Part shown: in pieces, positions 5,719 to 9,992 of the stretch
Position numbering within the stretch: the first letter of the stretch is position 1
How the letters are laid out: every line of letters starts with the position of its first letter
NCBI GenBank assembly: GCA_027064745.1
Contig: JAMOPD010000271.1
Span: 1 to 9,992 of the forward strand
Direction of reading: 5' to 3'
Length of the DNA stretch: 9,992 bases
Source of the DNA: Thermococcaceae archaeon
GTDB taxonomy: Archaea; Methanobacteriota_B; Thermococci; Thermococcales; Thermococcaceae
The notes under the pieces: model-generated
What the model saw: the letters and a program-made list of their open reading frames with translations, nothing else
Told to the model about the DNA's origin: nothing
Databases searched by the model: none
Translations under genes and position numbers: made by a program

Positions 5719-6618
5719 TCATCCTCGCGCTATATTTATAAAATCCCTGACTTTTTTAATTTCATCATTTAACTCAAATGTAAATTTCTCTATATCAATA
5801 GAAGCTATTTCAGGTTTTATCTTCTGCACCAAGGCCCAAGACACATCCTCGGTAAAGACAAACCCTTTCGTATCTCCGCCATAACCAATCTCATTGGCCT
5901 TACAAAATAAGTCAGCCATCCTCACCACGGCTACAGTAAATTGGGCCTTTTCGGCATCCTCCGGATGATGATGCAAGGAAATCGCCTCCTGTAGAGAAAG
6001 AGGTAGATTCCACTTTTGGGCCAACACCAATCCCACCTCTTCATGAGTAAACCCAAGTCTTTCTTTCTCCACTTCATATATCGCCCGATCTTCTTCTTGG
6101 GCCTGTGTAAAGATGTCTGTAAAAACATCATGTGCCTTCTCATCTAAAACAACTTTACCGATATCGTGTAACAACCCTCCTACAAACACCTCTCCACTCA
6201 AGGCAGGCTCTCCTAAACGACGAGCAATAACTCGCGCAAAATGCCCGCAACCAGCGGAATGTACCCAAAACTGCTCTCTATTAAATGTCTTTTTCCCCGG
6301 AATATCCGGAAAAGCAGAAAAAACAGATATACTCATAACCAAATGACTCACTTCTCCCATTCCCAACACTACCAATGCCAATTCTAAAGAATTTACCTGT
6401 TGTTTTAACCCATAAAATGCAGAATTCGCAACCTTCAACACCTTTGAAGTTAATGCAGGATCTGTTTCTAATATCTTAGCTATCTCTCTCACCGAAGATT
6501 TGGAGGACATGGATAATTCCATTACCTGGGCAGCCACATGAGGGAGAGTAGGAAGAGAATCCAAATCGCCTATTATCTCTATAATCTTCTCTCTAATCTC
6601 ACCAGATAACTCTCTCAT
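5719..6618 (-). CDS. HDOD-domain signalling protein
   Basis: This encodes 299 residues. The HDOD domain (about 15-220) shows its usual start LPTLPHVAAQVMEL, then DPALTSKVLKVANSAFYG (53-70). The HD-type residues look largely retained: H120 in WVHS, H151-D152 in HDIGKVV, H192 in THEEVG, and H216-H218 with P219. Many HDOD proteins keep such residues without proven phosphohydrolase activity. HDOD proteins occur in bacterial signalling, often near cyclic-di-GMP or chemotaxis genes, mostly with unknown biochemical roles. The C-terminal 75 residues (FTEDV to the end) may be a small helical accessory part. It starts 3 nt after the HEAT gene, with GGGAG 6 nt before the ATG at 6618. The pairing with the HEAT protein between cheB and cheR suggests an adaptor or regulator of the receptor system, by inference. 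Confidence 0.92.
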   Translation of the reverse strand: MRELSGEIREKIIEIIGDLDSLPTLPHVAAQVMELSMSSKSSVREIAKILETDPALTSKVLKVANSAFYGLKQQVNSLELALVVLGMGEVSHLVMSISVFSAFPDIPGKKTFNREQFWVHSAGCGHFARVIARRLGEPALSGEVFVGGLLHDIGKVVLDEKAHDVFTDIFTQAQEEDRAIYEVEKERLGFTHEEVGLVLAQKWNLPLSLQEAISLHHHPEDAEKAQFTVAVVRMADLFCKANEIGYGGDTKGFVFTEDVSWALVQKIKPEIASIDIEKFTFELNDEIKKVRDFINIARG

Positions 6619-6621
6619 ATC

Positions 6622-7689
6622 TCACTCCCTCGCCCTAATTTTATCTATTGCTTCCTGAGCTAATTCCCTTTGACGTTCATCTTCTGAGTTTAAAAACTTC
6701 TCTAACACCGGTATAGATTTGCCAGTACCCACCTGCCCCAATCCTTCAATAGCACTGGCTATTATCATAGGTTCCTGCACTGAAGACAAGACTTCTAACA
6801 ACATATCTTCAGCACAGCAACTTATCTTCGGCAAGACATTGACTGCCCTATATGCAGTCCATCTATCTTCTGCATACTTTATATAAGCGGAAAGATATAC
6901 GGCAAACTTATAAACCAACTTCTTATCTTCTATCTTCTCTACACGCAATCCCAGATCAATAATATTAGAATATATATCAGCCAATTTACGAGTCATCAAA
7001 AATTCAAACACATAAATCGCATCATAGACAAAATCCTCATCTCCGAATTTCGCTATAGCATCCAATAAGGATTTCAAAACCAACTCATTTTTCTCTTGGT
7101 ATAAGGCCTCTCGTAATACCTCCTTGGCTAAGGGTAGGTTTATTTGAGTCAATGACTCGATTATTGAAAATCTAACCCATGTGTCTTCCTCTCGGCTAAG
7201 TAACTCAGCTAAGGCCTCCACTGCTCGATTACTCTGAACCTTCCCTATACCCATTACTGCTGAATTTCTTACGTTTACCTCCGGATCATTCAAGGCCTTG
7301 ATAAGATAATCCAAAGCCTTCTCTGTTCCAAATTTACCAATGATATCACAAACAAATAATCGAACATCCTTATCCTCATCATTTAAACATTGGCCAATTA
7401 TATCTACCTTATCTCTACCAATTTTCTCCAATATCTCTATAGCTGCATTACGCACATCCGCATTTTCTTCCTTTAATAAAGGCAACAACTTTTCTACTAC
7501 AATATCCTCTGAACAACCCATCAAAAACTCAATTACTGCTTCCTGTATTGCCTTATTATCCTCGTATAACAAACTAATTAAAGTATCTATAACCTGCTCT
7601 ATAGGAAAATCTTTAGCTGCTCTTATAGCTTCTCTTTTCTCTTCCACCGTCCCAGAGTCTATTTGGGCCTTCCACATATCTATATTCAT
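6622..7689 (-). CDS. HEAT-repeat protein, likely protein-interaction scaffold
   Basis: This encodes 355 residues, with no signal peptide or membrane segment. It is built of alpha-helical repeats of about 30 residues. Clear repeats of the PBS-lyase HEAT-like type run from about 15 to 197, with the recurring VR-x-x-A pattern at 79-83 (DVRNAA), 109-113 (DVRLFV), 140-144 (NVRNSA) and 172-175 (VRFS). A more divergent middle follows (200-300), and a last clear repeat lies at about 305-335 (ASAIEGLGQVG). Such proteins are binding scaffolds; no catalytic motif is seen. It sits between cheB and the HDOD gene, starts with ATG at 7689 under a full AAGGAGG at 6-nt spacing, and stops 3 nt before the HDOD start. 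HEAT-like proteins are not part of the standard che set. It may bind CheB, CheR, the receptor or the HDOD protein; the partner is unknown. Confidence 0.9.
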   Translation of the reverse strand: MNIDMWKAQIDSGTVEEKREAIRAAKDFPIEQVIDTLISLLYEDNKAIQEAVIEFLMGCSEDIVVEKLLPLLKEENADVRNAAIEILEKIGRDKVDIIGQCLNDEDKDVRLFVCDIIGKFGTEKALDYLIKALNDPEVNVRNSAVMGIGKVQSNRAVEALAELLSREEDTWVRFSIIESLTQINLPLAKEVLREALYQEKNELVLKSLLDAIAKFGDEDFVYDAIYVFEFLMTRKLADIYSNIIDLGLRVEKIEDKKLVYKFAVYLSAYIKYAEDRWTAYRAVNVLPKISCCAEDMLLEVLSSVQEPMIIASAIEGLGQVGTGKSIPVLEKFLNSEDERQRELAQEAIDKIRARE

Positions 7690-7715
7690 TTAAAACCTCC
7701 TTATTCAGAAAATGA

Positions 7716-8789
7716 TCAAACAAACGACATTATAGCCTCAGCAACTTTATCTATTGGAACCACTTTATCGGCCAAACCAGCCTCTACTACCACCTTTGGC
7801 ATCCCATAAACAACCGAAGTAGCCTCATCCTGAGCAATAACCTTTCCTCCTTTCTCTTTAACCTTTTTCACGCCTTCCAAGCCATCTTTACCCATACCAG
7901 TTAAGATAACTGCCAACGTTTTAGAACCAAAGATCTCCGCAGCAGAGGATATCGTAAGATCTATAGATGGATGATATATTGCATCCTTAGGTTCTTCCGT
8001 AAGCACAACCTGCACTATTGAACCTATCTTTTTCAATTGCATATGATATGCCCCTGGAACCACTAAAAACTTACCCGGAGTAAGCCGTTCTCCTTTCTCT
8101 GCTTCTTTCACTACAGGCCCTCCTAAGGAAGAAAGGCGTTTAGCTAAAGGTCCGGTAAATGCCGGTGGCATGTGCTGAATAATAATCCCCGGGATAGGGA
8201 TATCCGAGGGAAGTTTGGCTATTACCTTCTGAAGGGCTGTAGGACCACCCGTTGATACTCCAATAACTACCACATCAACTATTCCTTTACGGACAATAGG
8301 TCGAGTAGCCGAACGAGATTGAGTATCCGTACTTTTAGAAGAAATCGCAGAAGTAAAGGTATTAGGGTTCTTCGAAAACTGAACCCGCTTTTTAGCAATC
8401 ACCTTTATCTTCTCTAATAATTGCTCCTCTAATTTTTCCAGATTTATTCCCGCCACACTACTCTGATACAGCTCCTTAGGAATAAAGTCTACTGCCCCTA
8501 AGGACAAGGCTTCTATTGTTGTTTTAGCCCCCTCCTTAGTTAGGGAACTAATCATTATTACTGGTCGTGGATAATTTCTCATTATCACCTTAAGGGCCTC
8601 TATTCCATTCATCCTTGGCATCTCCACATCCAAGGTTACAATATCCGGATCTAATTGTTTTACCTTTTCTATAGCCTCTTGACCATCGTGTGCCGTCCCA
8701 ATAACCTTTATATTCGGATCCTTTTCCAAAATTCTTGTTAATGCCTTACAGATGAATATGGAATCATCGACCACTAAAACCCTGACCAT
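7716..8789 (-). CDS. cheB: CheB, receptor methylesterase / glutamine deamidase with receiver domain
   Basis: This 357-residue protein has the normal CheB layout. The receiver domain (1-110) has D8/D9, phospho-acceptor D54 in TLDVEMPRMNG, S81/S82 and K105. A Ser/Thr-rich linker spans about 135-165. The C-terminal methylesterase domain (about 170-357) has the catalytic triad S179 (GVSTGGP), H206 (IIQHMPP) and D302 (TGMGKDG). CheA phosphorylates CheB, which then removes receptor methyl groups, opposing CheR. The ATG at 8789 has GAGGAGGAG about 4 nt upstream and lies 22 nt after the receptor gene. The receiver domain is complete and no residue of the active sites is missing. Confidence 0.96.
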   Translation of the reverse strand: MVRVLVVDDSIFICKALTRILEKDPNIKVIGTAHDGQEAIEKVKQLDPDIVTLDVEMPRMNGIEALKVIMRNYPRPVIMISSLTKEGAKTTIEALSLGAVDFIPKELYQSSVAGINLEKLEEQLLEKIKVIAKKRVQFSKNPNTFTSAISSKSTDTQSRSATRPIVRKGIVDVVVIGVSTGGPTALQKVIAKLPSDIPIPGIIIQHMPPAFTGPLAKRLSSLGGPVVKEAEKGERLTPGKFLVVPGAYHMQLKKIGSIVQVVLTEEPKDAIYHPSIDLTISSAAEIFGSKTLAVILTGMGKDGLEGVKKVKEKGGKVIAQDEATSVVYGMPKVVVEAGLADKVVPIDKVAEAIMSFV

Positions 8790-8811
8790 AACTCCTCCTC
8801 ATTATCCGATC

Positions 8812-9969
8812 TCAAAACTTAAAATTGTTCAACATTGACATCAATTCATGAGACAATTCACTAAGATTATTAGCCGCATCATTGACCTGCAAAATACCTT
8901 CCTGGACCTGGGCAGCAATAGCCTTTACTACCTCCATTGTCTTAGAAATCTCTTCCACTGCAGCTGCCTCTCTATCAGCAGAAATAGTTATTGGATCCAT
9001 CAACTTCTGCGTTTCTTCCGCCCGTGAACTCATCTCTTTTATGATTTCACCTGTTTCTTCAATGTTTCCTTCAGTATTAGCAACCTTCTCTTTTGCTATT
9101 TCAACCGAATCTACAACGCGTTCACTACTAGACTGCAAATCAGATATCATATCCGAAACTTCTTTAGTTGCCTGAGTAGTCTTCTCGGCCAGTTGCCTAA
9201 TCTCATCAGCAACTACAGCAAATCCACGTCCATATTCTCCCGCCCGTGCGGCCTCTATTGCAGCATTCAACGCTAATAGATTGGTCTGACTGGCAATATC
9301 ATCTATTGTGTCTATAATCTGCCCTATTTGTTGAAATCGCTCACGCAATTCTTCTGCATTATGAGCCATAACATCAACTTCTTGAGAAACATCTTTCATT
9401 CTTGATATACTCTCATCAATCTTAGATACCCCTTCACGCGCTATCTCAAGGGAACGCATAGCCGATTCACTTGCCTGCCGTGCATTTTGAGAGACCTCTA
9501 AAATGATAGAAGTGATCTCCCCAATCTGGACTGCCACATCAGAGGTTTCTTTTGTTTGAGTTTCTGCTCCTCGACTAATCTCCTCTGACACCTGAGAAAG
9601 CTGAGCCGATGCAGTTGCTAAACGAGAGATATTAGTCTGGATGTGAGATAATAATTTTTTTACCTGTTTTAACATTGTATTATAGGCATCTATCAGCTCT
9701 CCTATCTCGTCATTAGAAAAAGAAGCTATCTCCACAGTAAAGTCTCCTTTACCCATTGATAAAAGAGACGACTTAAGTTTATTCAAAGAAGAAACTATAT
9801 TATGAGAAAGTACATATCCAAATAAGTAGGCAACTACCATGTTTATACTCAAATTAACAAATAAAGCCATATTTTGATTCGCAATGAACTTGTGAGCTAT
9901 CCAACCCACTATAGCAGCAAACAATACGTTACCCATTATCCCAAGATGTATCTTAGTACCTATACGCAT
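8812..9969 (-). CDS. Methyl-accepting chemotaxis protein without a ligand-binding domain
   Basis: This 385-residue chemoreceptor has two membrane segments, about 10-30 and 34-57, separated by only a few residues, so almost nothing protrudes outside the membrane. A HAMP domain follows (about 52-108, with [10 protein letters not shown] and [11 protein letters not shown]), then the long antiparallel coiled coil. Its hairpin tip includes [21 protein letters not shown] (225-245) and [16 protein letters not shown] (249-264), the conserved CheA/CheW contact region. Glu/Gln-rich stretches near 136-142 and 303-320 are plausible methylation sites. There is no C-terminal CheR-binding pentapeptide (the end is MLNNFKF). 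It may sense membrane state, energy or temperature, or work with a partner; the stimulus is unknown. AAGGAGG stands 6 nt before the ATG at 9969. It is the first gene seen and may not be the first of the operon. Confidence 0.95.
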   Translation of the reverse strand: MRIGTKIHLGIMGNVLFAAIVGWIAHKFIANQNMALFVNLSINMVVAYLFGYVLSHNIVSSLNKLKSSLLSMGKGDFTVEIASFSNDEIGELIDAYNTMLKQVKKLLSHIQTNISRLATASAQLSQVSEEISRGAETQTKETSDVAVQIGEITSIILEVSQNARQASESAMRSLEIAREGVSKIDESISRMKDVSQEVDVMAHNAEELRERFQQIGQIIDTIDDIASQTNLLALNAAIEAARAGEYGRGFAVVADEIRQLAEKTTQATKEVSDMISDLQSSSERVVDSVEIAKEKVANTEGNIEETGEIIKEMSSRAEETQKLMDPITISADREAAAVEEISKTMEVVKAIAAQVQEGILQVNDAANNLSELSHELMSMLNNFKF

Positions 9970-9992
9970 ACCCCCCTCCTTTTCTACACAAT

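Noticed and set aside
5931..6143. Minus-strand 70-codon frame inside the HDOD gene
   Set aside because: It is an alternate frame of the HDOD coding sequence, basic and Met/Arg-rich, with no domain. The HDOD frame is clearly the coding one.
6297..6309. Small inverted repeat CCGG-AATAT-CCGG with T- and A-rich flanks
   Set aside because: The stem is only four pairs before mismatches and it lies within HDOD codons; it is not a terminator.

Overview
The window is almost entirely coding, and every gene is on the minus strand, so transcription runs from position 9992 towards position 1. Eleven complete genes and one gene cut by the left edge follow one another with gaps of at most 33 nt or short overlaps. 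No promoter, terminator, RNA gene, CRISPR array or mobile element is visible. The simplest reading is one long polycistronic chemotaxis operon whose promoter lies beyond 9992 and whose end lies before position 1.

In transcription order the genes are: a membrane chemoreceptor with no extracytoplasmic ligand domain (9969-8812); CheB (8789-7716); a HEAT-repeat protein (7689-6622); an HDOD-domain protein (6618-5719); CheR (5714-4869); a CheY-like single-domain response regulator (4852-4481); CheA with a charged linker in place of a P2 domain (4447-2507); a stand-alone PilZ protein (2523-2137); a CheC-FliN fusion of the FliY type (2135-1245); a second, very CheY-like regulator (1267-899); a small lipoprotein (906-307); and the first 100 codons of a TatD-family metal-dependent hydrolase (301 to the left edge).

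Together the genes make most of a chemosensory pathway. The receptor should signal to CheA. CheR and CheB should methylate and demethylate the receptor. The second CheY should carry phosphate to the flagellar switch, and the CheC half of the FliY-like protein should remove it next to the C-ring. PilZ can bring in cyclic-di-GMP. The HDOD and HEAT proteins are unusual additions in the middle of the operon, with no assigned chemotaxis step. CheW, CheD and CheZ are not in the window.

The organism appears to be a moderately AT-rich bacterium (around 40% GC by eye, not computed) with strong GGAGG-type ribosome binding sites. The lipoprotein suggests a diderm cell. The gene mix (HDOD, PilZ and HEAT within a che operon, plus a CheC-FliN fusion) would fit a deltaproteobacterial or Desulfobacterota-like lineage or another deep-branching motile diderm. 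This placement is a weak inference.

The points most worth checking are the HEAT-HDOD pair inside the operon; the asymmetry of the two CheC active sites in the FliY-like protein; tandem slippery heptamers between its CheC and FliN domains; and the unrecognised lipoprotein coupled to cheY.
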